DNA of 64,000 nucleotides. It comes from Xanthoparmelia taractica (lineage: Eukaryota > Ascomycota > Lecanoromycetes > Lecanorales > Parmeliaceae). This document shows, piece by piece, positions 22,560 to 33,363 of this stretch. The notes under the pieces are model-generated. The model ran no database searches and was not told the origin of the DNA. It saw only the letters and a program-made list of their open reading frames with translations. Each line of letters starts with the position of its first letter. Within the stretch, counting starts at the first letter, position 1. A program made the position numbers and the translations under genes. The DNA is taken from assembly GCA_033085395.1 (NCBI GenBank), contig JANQBS010000082.1, forward strand, positions 62,001-126,000. Direction: 5' to 3'.

Positions 22560-24177
22560 AAACTTGACCGTTACTGTGGAGCTGCTACATAATAGCTTAT
22601 GTCGACGAAAAGAAATGACAGCGTATTCAAAAATTCCCCCTACCATAACCTCAAAGCTTGTGATTCTGTGCACCCAAACCGCGTCCATCAATTGTAATGT
22701 GTTTGATTCTGGCCAAGAGCTCATTTAACTCCTTTCTACTCTCTCCTCCCATAGCCAGGTTAGCCCAGCTAACACTGTCGTTCCCATCGGGAACCTCTTC
22801 GTACCAGGCGATTATCACAATCCACCCTTTTTCGAACTGCACCCGGAAATGCTCGAGGAACTCGTCTCGAGAATAGGGGAGCCTAATTCCAGAGAGCATG
22901 TATGCAACATGTAGACCCCGTTTTGTTGAGAAATGTCCCTTGAGGACTCCCACGGGCAATGACCCCGGCGTCCGAACATTCATATCCACGACCCACTGGC
23001 CGCCGTGCGCATCTTCCAGCACATCAATGCCAACGGGCCCGTAGTAGCCACGTGCAAACAGGAGAGCGCCTACCTTGTTCATCAGGGCGCTAAACCGCAT
23101 CTCCAAGCAAGGTTGTTGTAAGTAATCGATGTATCCACCAGTCCAGAACCCCGCCTTGTCGAAATCTTGGTTCGAGCAACTGATGAAACGGCAAGCGCCA
23201 TTCGCACGACTGACGAAGAACGTGAGACCGTACGAGTTGACGGCACGGATGTAAATTGAGAGGATGAGAGCCGTAGGGTGCAGGTGGGCGTTGGCATCGG
23301 TAGAGCTGCTGAGCAGAAGGGGAATGATGGTGGACTGAAGTCTAGAGATCTGAGCCTTGCGTTGGGCTTCGGTGTGAACAATGTAAGTGCCGCCACCGGA
23401 AACAGTCAAGTTATGTTTCAGAACAAATGGAAGCACGTGAGCTGAAACGAGCTTGAGGGCATTCTCTGATGCTATATTGACTTGAGTTTGAAAAATGTCG
23501 ATCTCATGTTGGGGAAAGGCAGTGAGTGCATCCGGAAAGAAACCTGGACGTCTAGTAGCCATGGATTGAACGGTGCTTTTTGACGCTAAGTGAATCACTT
23601 GGCTCTGAGGTGTGGGTAAACCTGATACCGCTAGACACGCTTTGGACAATATGTCGTAGTGGATATCGGGGCGGACAACGTGCGGCAGTCGATCGAGGGC
23701 ATCCAAAGGCATTGCCACGGCCAATCATTCTCCTGCTTGATCAAGTTCTAGTTCCTCTGGTCCTGCAATAAAGCGGACCTGTGGCCGCTGATGCAAGGGA
23801 AGGACCGAAGACGTACGCAGCGCTTCAGCTCTTGCATGGTTGCAAGACGATGATCGAAGTCTATCCGGGTCAACGTCAACGTCCGGATCAAAAAAAACGA
23901 CTGGCATATTGCCGGCTGCAAAGGTGTATCGCTGGCCTAGGAGGCTCAGCAGCTTGATGGCCATGATTCTTGGTAAACGAGTCTGATCTCTTGCTGACCA
24001 AGGCTTGGAAGTTTCCGAGTCTTGGTAGAGATACTTCGTGTTCCTAGGATACCTGGATGTCATGGCTAGATCGGAGCTAGGGAAACCATTCACAGTACCG
24101 GAGCATGAGGTGAGTCGATCTCATGATCATCCATGCGATATAGCTCGGCTAAGGTAACGTCTAAATTGACTTGGGGA

Positions 24178-24756
24178 CAACGTGCCCAATAGTCCAACTA
24201 GTCCGTCCAAAGGCCTGGACTGGTCCAATTTGAAGCTATCTAAACCGTCCACAGTCCGTCCAAAGTGTTGGACCGTCCGACTGTTTATGGACCAGTCCGA
24301 CTAATAGTCCGAAGCCTCTTTCAGGTCTTCTAGCGCCTCTTTACCTCCTTCCTCCATGGTACTGATAATTGCATGCAAGTCTTCCTCCGTAAACACCCCT
24401 AATCGAAACCATGACTTCAAACACTTCAATAACTCAATGGTTGTGCTCTTAAGCCTAGCCCTTTGATCAGAAATCGTATGTTTAGCCCTAGAAAAGACGC
24501 GTTCCGCTTCGGAGGACATAGCAGAAACCCTAACCCTAACCCTAAATACGCCTAGCATAATCAGATATACACGCAAAAACCAGCCTTCAGAACACTTATT
24601 AATCTACCCCTGGAGTATAAGTCGGACTAGTCCGTTCAAAATCTGGACCAGTCCATATATAGTCCGTCCAAATGCTAGACTGGTTCATGGACGGACTATA
24701 TATGGACTGGTCCGACTGATAGTCTAAAAAGTGGGGGCGGAATATTGGGCACGTTG
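24178..24756 (-). mobile_element. non-autonomous hAT transposon, 579 bp
   Basis: Ends are CAACGTGCCCAATA (left) and its inverse TATTGGGCACGTTG (right). The element is flanked by an exact 8-bp target duplication, CTTGGGGA (24170-24177 and 24757-24764), the hallmark of hAT. Inside, on the minus strand, only the C-terminal dimerisation domain of the transposase is left: SSEAERVFSRAKHTISDQRA and ELLKCLKSWFRLGVFTEEDL. Subterminal regions hold many GTCCGTCC/GGACCAGTCC motifs, probably transposase binding sites. It is inserted in the 5' part of the ATP-grasp gene. Confidence 0.9.
24527..24546 (+). repeat. interstitial telomere-type repeat (CCCTAA)3
   Basis: ACCCTAACCCTAACCCTAAA lies immediately beside the remaining transposase domain of the hAT element, at the point where the two related copies in this window diverge from it. 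It matches the fungal telomere unit TTAGGG on the minus strand. Confidence 0.8.
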
Positions 24757-25079
24757 CTTGGGGAAATGGCACCATTGTGCTTCCTGAAGAGTGCACAATG
24801 TTACTGACGGTTAATGAAGATTTGAAGATGCTCTGGCAAATATTGAGTCAACCAGGCGGCTGCTCGTCAGTTCCTGATCTAAAAGTGGCTCTTATTCGAG
24901 GCCGAGACCAGCCGGACAGGTGTGGATGCACCATTGAATTCAACAATCAGTCGACTAAAGTCCTGTTTCTGGTGCAATGAACCTTCTATGAGCGACGGCA
25001 TGTCAATTGGTCTAGACCTCTGGACATTTTGTGGAACTTTGAAATTTAGCCTACCCTCCTCCCAATCGACCGAACGCAT

Positions 25080-25953
25080 CGTCGTTCTTAGTCAATTGTT
25101 AGGTACTCCATGGCACCAAAGACGCTGTCTTAGAGCGCTGCGGTAATGCTCAAGACTTAGGGTACTATCCCCCGAAGCCCCCACTGTTTGGTGCCTGTGA
25201 GCGCGGTTTTAATCGACAATACACGACGAATGCCAGAAAACTTTTCAGAGTTTCTTAGAAAGCCCAGTAAGTCTAGACCTGAAGCCGCGAATACACAAGG
25301 CAATTGACCTGCTCAAAGACGTCCCGCGCTGGCCTCTTTCCGCCCATGTCAGCTTCACGGCCGTCTTCTCTGATTGTGGCCAGCGCTGATTTGGCATCGG
25401 AGGACGTCCTATCGGCCATCCTGATAAACACTGAACGAAGTCTTCCACTAAGGTACTTTTGACGTATAACTGCAGGGCCCCCCCAAACACCCAAAGGAAA
25501 ACCTTAGTAATAGGTTCCCACACCCTTGAAAAATTAATCTTGCGGAGACCGGCTCTCCTAGGCCAAGTCTCTTACGACGTACGCTCGCAGTGTTAGGAAT
25601 GGACTCTGCTTGTTGCCAATTATCTGGTTGAGAATATTCTGCTTGGTTTCAGCTTTGAGGATTGTTTGGGAACAACTGCTTGACCTTACGGATAGCCATC
25701 TAAACGACAGAATTAGCCACAAGAGTGTTGTATCGCTGATGGTGTGAACTACGGCCCACGGTGTGAATCATCCTTGGGCTTAACCACTTTTAGTGCACAC
25801 TACGGCTAATAGGGTGGGCCAACCCACCTGCTTTTCCTGCGTATGGCATATTATGAAGTTGCTGCATCAACTTGGCCGGGATGAGTTATAGAAGGAAGAT
25901 TGCTAATGGAAGTCCAGGTCTATATTCGGTACCACCCCAAATAGATTTTCGGT
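25080..25953. other. repeat-rich non-coding region
   Basis: No gene recognised. It includes dispersed repeat copy B at 25320-25445 and then sequence up to the target duplication of the next hAT element. Confidence 0.4.
25320..25445 (-). repeat. dispersed repeat copy B
   Basis: The better-preserved relative of 13642-13760. Minus-strand translation stays open for ~90 codons around it (25523-25245), consistent with a former coding piece of a transposon, but I cannot name the family. Confidence 0.5.
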
Positions 25954-27722
25954 CAACGCTCCCAACGGTACAAATAGTTGGTTTGGAGGCCTGAACTGGT
26001 TCAATTTGAAGCTATACAAATGGTTCGTAGTTGGTTGGACTCACAAACGGTACAACTGCTAATTGTACTGGTACCAATGCTCCCAATGGTCCGGACGGTC
26101 CGTCCAAAGACCTTGGACCGTCCAAAATGAAGCTATACAAGTGGTCCACAGTCCGTCCAACCTTCTGGACCATCCAACCCCATTTTGGACCGTCCGGACT
26201 GCTAGTCCGAGTCCTCATTGAAGGCATTTAAAGCCTCTTCCTTCACCATAGTGCCCACAATTGTATATAGATCCTCCTTTGTGAAGATACCCAGTCGAAA
26301 TCATGACTTTAGATACTTTAACAGCTCGATGCTCTCGCTTCTAGGGCTACCTCTGGAGTCTAAAATCGTACGTTTGACTTCAGAAAACACACGTTCCGAC
26401 TCCGAAGACATCCAATACAGCATCTAAGTCTTCTAAGACGTTAATAGATATCGTAGCAAGTGTAGCAGAGTCGCTTAAAGCTTATAAGGCCTAGATTGAC
26501 TTAAGAGAACGTTTTTTTCGGACTTTTAATGAAATAGCTTTCTTTTGTGTGACGATATTGCGAGTGTGCTTCGTAGGCTTATCAGAGGGCACCGCGGACT
26601 TCGCGCCGATACTAAAAGGATTTGTAGTAATAGTAGAAGCCTCACGTGGGTTAGAGTTATTATTACTAGACGCTATAATATTGTAATTGTGATATGGGTG
26701 TTGAAAGATTCATTAAAATTTGATCTACTCTCTAATCGCTATTAAAAATACGCTCATAATACTTAGATATACACACTAAAGCGAGATCGATATTTAGCCG
26801 AGTGCGGGAATCAGTCAAATATATTCGCTATATCTAGACTATTTGAACTGTTAGTCCAGACCGTCCGTCCAGATAATCTGAACCGTTCAGTGAACCGTCT
26901 AAAATATTGCTGGACCGTCCGGACTGTTTGGACTGTCAGTCCGGCCAGACCATTGGGAGCATTAACTGGTACAACCAACAGTACAGATCAATCTTCTAGC
27001 ATTTCAGCAGCTATCTCCTCTATATCATTATCAACTGCATGTAGATCCTCCTTCGTAAAGATACCCAGCCGAAACCATGACTTTAGACACTCTAACAACT
27101 CAATGGTCTTACACTTTAGACTGCCTCTTGAGTCTGACACCGTATGTTTAGCCCCAGGACATACACGCTCCGGCTCCAAAGACATAGAAGGTATGGAGTA
27201 GATATCAATCGCCATCCTCGATAGAAGAGGATATCGAGTACGTTGCTCTGGATCTAGCCACCATTGAAGTACTGTTCGGCCTTTATCTTCCTTCCGAAGA
27301 ATGAAGCGATCATGAATATACAATTCGAACTCATTGTGGGTGAAGGCCACAGATCTAGCGGCGATGTTGAATGGTGTTCTAGGCTTGCTGGGGCATTAGA
27401 TAGATCAGATTCATCGTTACTGGGTGTTATATTGAGGTGGATAATGTGGTTGTTGAAAAATGTGTTGAAGAATGAGTTGAAAGATTAGTAGGAGAAAGAT
27501 TCTTTCTCTGATCGCTACTAGAAATATGCCTATCATGACCAGATATACCTAAGCCCAAATGGGTGCATTTGTACCAGTATACTAATAGTTCAACCAGTAC
27601 ACCATATATCTGAATCAATTAACCAACTATCTATGAAATCATCCAACTGGTACGGGTACTATTGGTTTGTACTGGTACGTACTAAAATTTAGGCAGTTAC
27701 TGGTATACCATTGGGAGCGTTG
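25954..27722 (-). mobile_element. hAT transposon relic (outer), 1,769 bp
   Basis: Left end CAACGCTCCCAACGGT and right end ACCATTGGGAGCGTTG are inverse to each other apart from one base. An exact 8-bp duplication, TTTTCGGT, flanks it (25946-25953 and 27723-27730). Minus-strand 27350-26988 encodes part of the transposase C-terminus: LQWWLDPEQRTRYPLLSRMA and ELLECLKSWFRLGIFTKEDL. The catalytic N-terminal part is absent, so it is non-autonomous. A second hAT element (26075-26964) is inserted in it. Confidence 0.88.
26075..26964 (-). mobile_element. hAT transposon relic nested inside the previous one, 890 bp
   Basis: Left end CAATGCTCCCAATGGT and right end ACCATTGGGAGCATTA are inverse apart from the last base (G to A). 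An exact 8-bp duplication, ACTGGTAC, flanks it (26067-26074 and 26965-26972). A heavily mutated piece of the hAT dimerisation domain can be followed on the minus strand at about 26430-26212. The part at 26430-26880 is A/T-rich, as after RIP. Confidence 0.85.
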
Positions 27723-27747
27723 TTTTCGGTCTACCTCGCCATTTAAA

Positions 27748-29028
27748 CGGGAAGCCCTGGGGGCGCAAGATAGGGGCGCAACGCAAGTTTCGGCAAACTT
27801 GTCTTAATACTTAGATTTGTATGATAGCCTTACTAAAATTCAAGTACCTCGGTAGATTGTAACCCACACATAATAATATGCGAATATCTTCTTCCCACAC
27901 CAAGTCTAATCTCAAATATCTTAATCCCACACCAAGTCAACACCCCAGCCATGAACCCCATCAATATAGACACACCTCCCTCCCTCATAAAAGACCTCAT
28001 CATCGCCGCAGCCAATCTCCTCTATCGCCGTTATTACCCCTCTCTGAGTACCTCATCCGTATCTCGAAGAAGACCTTATTCCTATCCTTCAGCGGGCAAT
28101 CGATCGCATTTCTTCCTCTTATCTCCATCCGCCTAGCAAGAACGAGACGTTTAATACACCCGACGATTCCTGGACTCGCTTGCAGGACTACGCGTTTAGT
28201 TAGGGATTCGCTATCGTGACTGCCCAGTGTGGAAAGGCGGATCCCCGCAAGACTTATCGATATATCCATCACTTCTAGTCCCATCCCCTACTAAACAGAC
28301 GGATTGAATAGCCCTGCAGGAGAAGAAAAAGCACGATAAGGCCAATACACGTAAACTGACTACTGCGGAGGCCTCTAAAAGGGAGGCCCGGCAGCAGAAG
28401 AAGCAGATATCAAGGCCTATCTATCAAATTCCTCCCTCACCAGCTTTCCGCCCTCCTCCCCGCCCTTCTCCGCCTCCCCCGGCTACTCAGCCAATTCCAC
28501 AGCCTCAGAAGCCTTAAGGACGGCCCAAAGGTACTAAAAACAGTGCTCCTACGTCCTCTGCTACTCTATCTTCTTTCTTCGCTCCGCCAGTACTTATAAC
28601 ATTTAAATCGAGTCGTCAGATTAAAGAAAAGAAGACCTGAGAGTAAGAGAAAGGTCTCTCGCAGAAGAGATCTCGAGGGCCTACGTTGAATACTACACTT
28701 CAGCCTGCTATGTAACCCAATAAGAAGAAGTCTAAGCAGCATCTGATATCGAGTGAGGATATAGATAAGAGGGAGTCCCAGCAGTAGCGTATTCTGGGGG
28801 CGGCCTATTTGCTGAGGGAACCCCCTAAGAGCGAGAAATAAGTATGTAGCAGCTACTCATTACGTCACATATCCACATATAGGCCTCATAAACTGATTGC
28901 GACACCATATTGTGGATATCTTGCCCAGGTACTTGAATTTTGGTGGGGCTACCATACAAATTTAAGTATTAAGGCAAGTTTGCCGAAACTTGCGTTGCGC
29001 CCCTATCTTGCGCCCCCAGGGCTTCCCG
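27748..29028. mobile_element. Mutator-like element relic with ~100-bp terminal inverted repeats
   Basis: The two ends are inverted copies over roughly 100 bases (CGGGAAGCCCTGGGGGCGCA at the left, its complement at the right). A 9-bp duplication, CCATTTAAA, flanks them (27739-27747 and 29029-29037); long TIRs and 9-10-bp duplications are typical of MULEs. On the plus strand a degraded frame reads PDDSWTRLQDYAF-stop-GFAIV and TYRYIHH, like the FAR1-type DNA-binding region of fungal MULE transposases, then an AT-hook-like GRPKGTKNSAP near 28520. Many stops are TAG/TAA where CAG/CAA would be expected, as after RIP. Confidence 0.82.
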
Positions 29029-29271
29029 CCATTTAAAGCCCTCCTTGTGATATTCTTCTTATAATAAAACGTGAAGATGGCTGAAAGGTATATATAATGT
29101 TATCAATAATAGAAAAGAATAGAACCAGCAATGAGATAAATAATTGCAAGATGCCATTTCTCGGATTGTCGGCAATCCAACCATTTCTCAGCTCCTTCGT
29201 CTCAACCCTCCAACCCCAACCACCCCTCCACATGGTAGGAAGCGCAGAAATATAACACAGTCATATCAAAA

Positions 29272-30457
29272 TCAGCAAGTAAAGCCACAATCCATCTGCC
29301 TCGATCCGCTGTCATACCCGCCCACGCTACATTGTCCCGAGTTACTATCCCAGTTCTGACTACCATAGGCAAACGTTACGGGATCATCATCGACCGTTCC
29401 GGCCGTCGCGACGAAAACCCAGGGTAACTCGCTATCGACGCCGACGCCTTTGCCGGCGGGCGCGTCGTAGTAGTCGACCTCGCCCACGAGTTCTTGGTTC
29501 GCGTCTTTGAGCAAAATGGTGAAGCGATAGTCCGATGTGCCGTCGTTGCCGTTAGAGGCGGGATTGCCCTCGTTCTTTTGGTACTGCGAGGAGTGGAAGC
29601 CATTAGGTTCAAGGTTGTTAAAATGCCGGAGGCATGGAAAGGGTCATTGAATAACTTACCTGTGTGAGATGTACACCGCAATAACCAGGATAGTAAGGAA
29701 TACCAATCGGAGGATCGACGTCCGGATCGTTTGCGTCTTCCCCATCACCCGGCCTATCGAAACAGTAACCCGTCAGGCGCTTATTGATCTTTTCAGTCGC
29801 ATCACCTCCACTTGAAAGAGGATTGATCACGTCAGTGCCAGGATACTGCTTTTTATTGTCGAAGTTGCTGTAATCCACGAGTGTGATTTCGATGTTGCCG
29901 TCGAGGAGAGTCTGCAATTCCGCGTTTCCAGATGCTACAGTCCAGGACAGTGCCATCCCACTGACCAACGAAGTAGACCTTCTCGCCCTTCTTGACAGCC
30001 ATATCTGCGTAGATGCCAGATGCACAGTGGAGGAAGTTCTGATACCATTCCAAGGATCTTTCGGGGTTAGGCATGTACCGCCTGTTGATATAAGACTTGG
30101 GAAAGGCGTTGCGAAGGATGGTAGCTCCGTCGATGGTTTGGGAGAATTCATAGGGGGCTTTGTTTATCTGGGGATTGGCGAGGCCGGAGAAGAAGACGAA
30201 GGGACCTTGGGGAGCAATGAAAGCCGCACGAATCTCGTCATCATTGGGATAGTCGCTTGTTGCGGGGCCGTTGTCGCCAATTTTCGGGGATATCTTTTTA
30301 TCATAATAGCGTTTCCCCAAGCTTCGCAAGGAAATACTCGGTCAATGGAGAAGCGAGTGCTATTGATTGAAATGCGATGAATTGGAAGAGAGCAAAAAGT
30401 AGGAGAGTCAGCATGTTCAGCAGCGCAGGTTTCGAGGGGCTGGAAGTCGACTTCATA
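29272..30457 (-). pseudogene. secreted protein gene with two frame breaks
   Basis: From ATG 30457 (a second ATG lies 12 codons upstream in frame) the protein begins with a clear signal peptide (KPALLNMLTLLLFALFQFIAFQSIALA). The frame slips by one base near 30330 and again near 29935; joining the blocks gives RSLGKRYYDKKI, PFVFFSGLANPQI, KGEKVYFVGQWDG, ELQTLLDGNIEITLVDYSNF, YPGYCGVHLTQ, an intron (29659-29584, GTAAGT...TCGCAG), then YQKNEGNPASN, WVFVATAGTVDDDP and a Cys-containing end. No introns fit at the two breaks, so this is a decayed gene or carries assembly errors. I do not recognise a family; an extracellular or wall protein is the natural reading. Confidence 0.55.
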
Positions 30458-31890
30458 CTGAGACCTTGTATGAATCGATTGCCTCTATACAATGTGCTTC
30501 GATTGCCTATGAGTGCCTGGAGAGAATGGATGACTCAGGGTAGAGAGTTACTGGGATTTTTCTGCGCGGATAGTTTGTTGTCAAGGGAGGGCAATCCACC
30601 TTATACTCGTCCAAAGACCGTAGCTCTGGCATGTAACCTCCCTTAGCCACTGCAATATCTAGTAATAGGAACATTGGCCGTGAGAAACCAACCTCATTGG
30701 ATATGACATTTGCTCTACCACAGATATGCCGGCTGAGGTGAGAAAAACCGAATTCCTTTGACGAGCACACTGACCGAAAGGATTGTCAGAATAGAGAAAG
30801 GCACAGCCATCCTACTTTAATTTTTTGTCGAACCGCCTTTCAAGGAGAACGTTGCGGCGTAGAAGGTACTGGGAATAATTCGGGATCACTATGTTAAAAC
30901 TAAATTTTTCCAAAAGAACTTCTAAAGCTGGGAACAACGGAATAGCTGGCGTTGCTTGGACGGGCAAACGTTGATCTTGTGCATGCAGTCTTTACCCTGA
31001 TCCAAAGTTGGGTACTGCAATATCAATCAGGGGCTCGTGTAGCTCCAAGTGGGATTGGGTCAGAGAGAGTACGTGATATCAGGCTGAGCTGTGCCGAGCC
31101 CGTCCTCACAGTTGACACCATCAAGAATAGCTGCGGCAGCTGCAAATCCTGTACTCGTTTGGGGCTCTGTAGCTTACTCTATCGAATTGCAAATGATTGG
31201 ATATTCGCCCATGCTCCACTCTTACCTCTATTTCGTGTTGCCCCTCCATCGCACCACCTTCTCGTGTTCTGATACTGATTTGTATTGTAACGGGACGTAT
31301 GAAGCAGCTGAAGTGACTTCGTTGGCAACAGATGCCACCGCCGTGCTGTTTCAGGATCCGGCTCTACCTATGCACAAAACTGCTTCTGTCTTTCAGCTCC
31401 TACTCGTTGCCGTTAAGTAAGGGGCGTGATTCCTCAGTAGGAATGGGATCTCTCTGTTCTGGTTTACATCCCTACCAAATAGTGTCTTCATCGTAGATAA
31501 TCATTTGCCATGTTCAGATTCGGTAGAGGTTCTTGAACGAGCTCAGCCGTTAGAAAATTATGTAGGAGGAAAGCATACCAGTGAACTGGAATAAGTGCGA
31601 GACACTAGGTGCTAGAGATCTGATAACAAGTGCTGAGCCGGGTACCAAGCCGAAACTGTTAAAGTAGCCGAGCAATGACGACAAGTGAGGCGCAGCTTCG
31701 AGTTGATGTATAAGAGCCTTGCTTGCGTGGCAGCACTACTTATCCCACATGGTAGGTCGATTCAAAAGACACACTGATTTGCTAGGAACCTGAACAAGTC
31801 AGTCTCGTGAACGAGATTAGCTTTCCTTCGCATCCAAGACGTTTGACGAATCCCTGATGATACTGATTTCTAGCTGCACGAAAATTATCC
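30458..31890. other. intergenic region
   Basis: 1.4 kb with only short unsupported frames (for example 30952-31420 plus). No repeats recognised. Confidence 0.4.
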
Positions 31891-32697
31891 ATGGAAGCCA
31901 AACTCAAGGGTGAGATGGGGGACATGCTATATGACGCCTGCCAGAAGGGCGACCTGGAAGCTGTAAAGAGGACGACATCCCAGCTTAAAGTCTCAAATCC
32001 CGCATACAAGCCTCCCTTCCCCTCAATTATGCTCGCAGCGACGAGCAAAGACCGCGCCCAGGTCGTCAAGTACTGCCTTGACCACAGCACTCCAGTCACC
32101 TCTGAAGTCATGAAGATCATTCTCATAAACAAGACCAAAAACGTATACAAACTTTTGCTCGACACGAACGCCATCGATGTCAACTACTACATTCCTTGGT
32201 TTGGCGACATACTGTCCAACGCCGCCACGCACGATGACTTCGAGATAGCGACCATCTGCCTCTCCTACGGCGCAGATCCTAACGCTAATCTTGTTGATGA
32301 GCATATGAGTATTCTTGCCGCGGTCGCTGAGCTGGCTTCGGTGGGGATGGCAAGATTGCTACTTAAGCACGGTGCACGCTTGCGTGGAAGCGGGGCGATT
32401 GTCAAGGCTGCGGAGGCGGGAAAGCTAGAAATGGTGAGAGTGTTGCTGGAGGAGGGAGCTGATGTAAATGAGATTGGGATTGAGCATCCGATTGATCCGA
32501 GGTACAAGGAGGATATGGGGACTGCATTGCATCGGGCTGTAGTAGAAGGACATGAGGAGATCGTAAGGTTCCTGCTCGCGCATGGAGCCGCCGTTAGTTT
32601 AGAGGACCCAATGGGGCGAACGCTATTGGCTTTGGCGATGGACCAAGGGAATGATGCGATCTATAGTCTACTCAAGGAACAAAGCAAGAATTCATAA
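31891..32697 (+). CDS. ankyrin-repeat protein
   Basis: A single exon of 268 residues from ATG 31891. Ankyrin units are visible through the length: LYDACQKGDLEAVKR near the N-terminus, FEIATICLSYGADPNANLV in the middle, then LASVGMARLLLKHGARLRGS, AAEAGKLEMVRVLLEEGADV and a canonical last unit (GTALHRAVVEGHEEIVRFLL followed by AHGAAVSLEDPMGRT). No other domain, signal peptide or membrane segment. Such stand-alone ankyrin proteins act as protein-protein adaptors and vary greatly between fungal strains; the partner is unknown. The frame is clean and starts 852 bases after the nearest coding sequence. Confidence 0.85.
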   Translation: MEAKLKGEMGDMLYDACQKGDLEAVKRTTSQLKVSNPAYKPPFPSIMLAATSKDRAQVVKYCLDHSTPVTSEVMKIILINKTKNVYKLLLDTNAIDVNYYIPWFGDILSNAATHDDFEIATICLSYGADPNANLVDEHMSILAAVAELASVGMARLLLKHGARLRGSGAIVKAAEAGKLEMVRVLLEEGADVNEIGIEHPIDPRYKEDMGTALHRAVVEGHEEIVRFLLAHGAAVSLEDPMGRTLLALAMDQGNDAIYSLLKEQSKNS

Positions 32698-33363
32698 TCT
32701 CCCACGGCGAACCTATAGCTATGCCTTTGATGTTCGGGGAGGGACACATGACAAACAAATAGTGGACAAAGATTGTACTGATCCCCATGTGCAGTATAAA
32801 CTGAGGAAAATCTAGGACAACCTCCGTATTAATGTTAAGAGCACTTACTCTAATCGTCCATAAACACGCCTGGGCTTATGGCATGTTCCTGTTGGAATTT
32901 GGCACTACTCAACCATATCGCTTGTATATAGTCAGAGCTTTTGGTAGCTAACAAATCATCCGTCCGAGGGTAGAAAATGAGGGTATTCAGGATTCGTATG
33001 GGTAGAAGGTTTGCTGATCCAGCGAACTATCTACTCAATGGCCAAGACCTCGGCTAACGTGTTCGCTAGGGCAACCTCACTCACAAAAAATGAAGGTGGC
33101 CCCGCTAGCATTTCTTTGATTGTGCATCAACAGTACTTATCAATTAACTCAAAGACCTTAAGATAGTGAGACAAGGGTTCAAGAAGCTATAGTCCCGATT
33201 TGAAGATATTTGTATCTGGAGATACTCAACTATGAGTTTCTAAAAGATGTATGCTTTGGTGGTTGCGTGGCCGCGTCGATTTTTACATCTGGTCCTATCC
33301 GCAAAGTCCTAGTCTTAAGGTATTTAGATAGACGACTCGCTTTCTCCTTCCGCTTCTTGAGAG
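32698..33363. other. intergenic region
   Basis: Promoter side of the PPM1-like gene. Nothing specific recognised. Confidence 0.4.

Larger units (their letters stand above)
22651..25079 (-). pseudogene. ATP-grasp ligase gene split by a hAT transposon
   Basis: The main block, 23724-22651, encodes RPDIHYDILSKACLAVSGLP, a GGGTYIVHTEAQRKA nucleotide loop, and YGPVGIDVLEDAHGGQWVVD followed by MNVRTPGSLPVGVLKGHF. The Asp/Asn of DMNVRTPGS are the metal-binding pair of the fungal ATP-grasp family. Upstream in the same frame, 24063-23725 continues it (GQRYTFAAGNMPVVFFDPDV), with a single TGA at 23727-23725 between the two blocks. Further 5', TLAELYRMDDHEID is read just left of a transposon and HSSGSTMVPFPQ just right of it; deleting the element and one 8-base duplicate joins them in frame as PFPQ|VNLDVTLAEL. 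MRSVDWEEGRLNFKVP (from 25079) may be the original start. ATP-grasp enzymes form amide or peptide bonds via an acyl phosphate. A further frame break near 23960 is possible. Confidence 0.75.
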
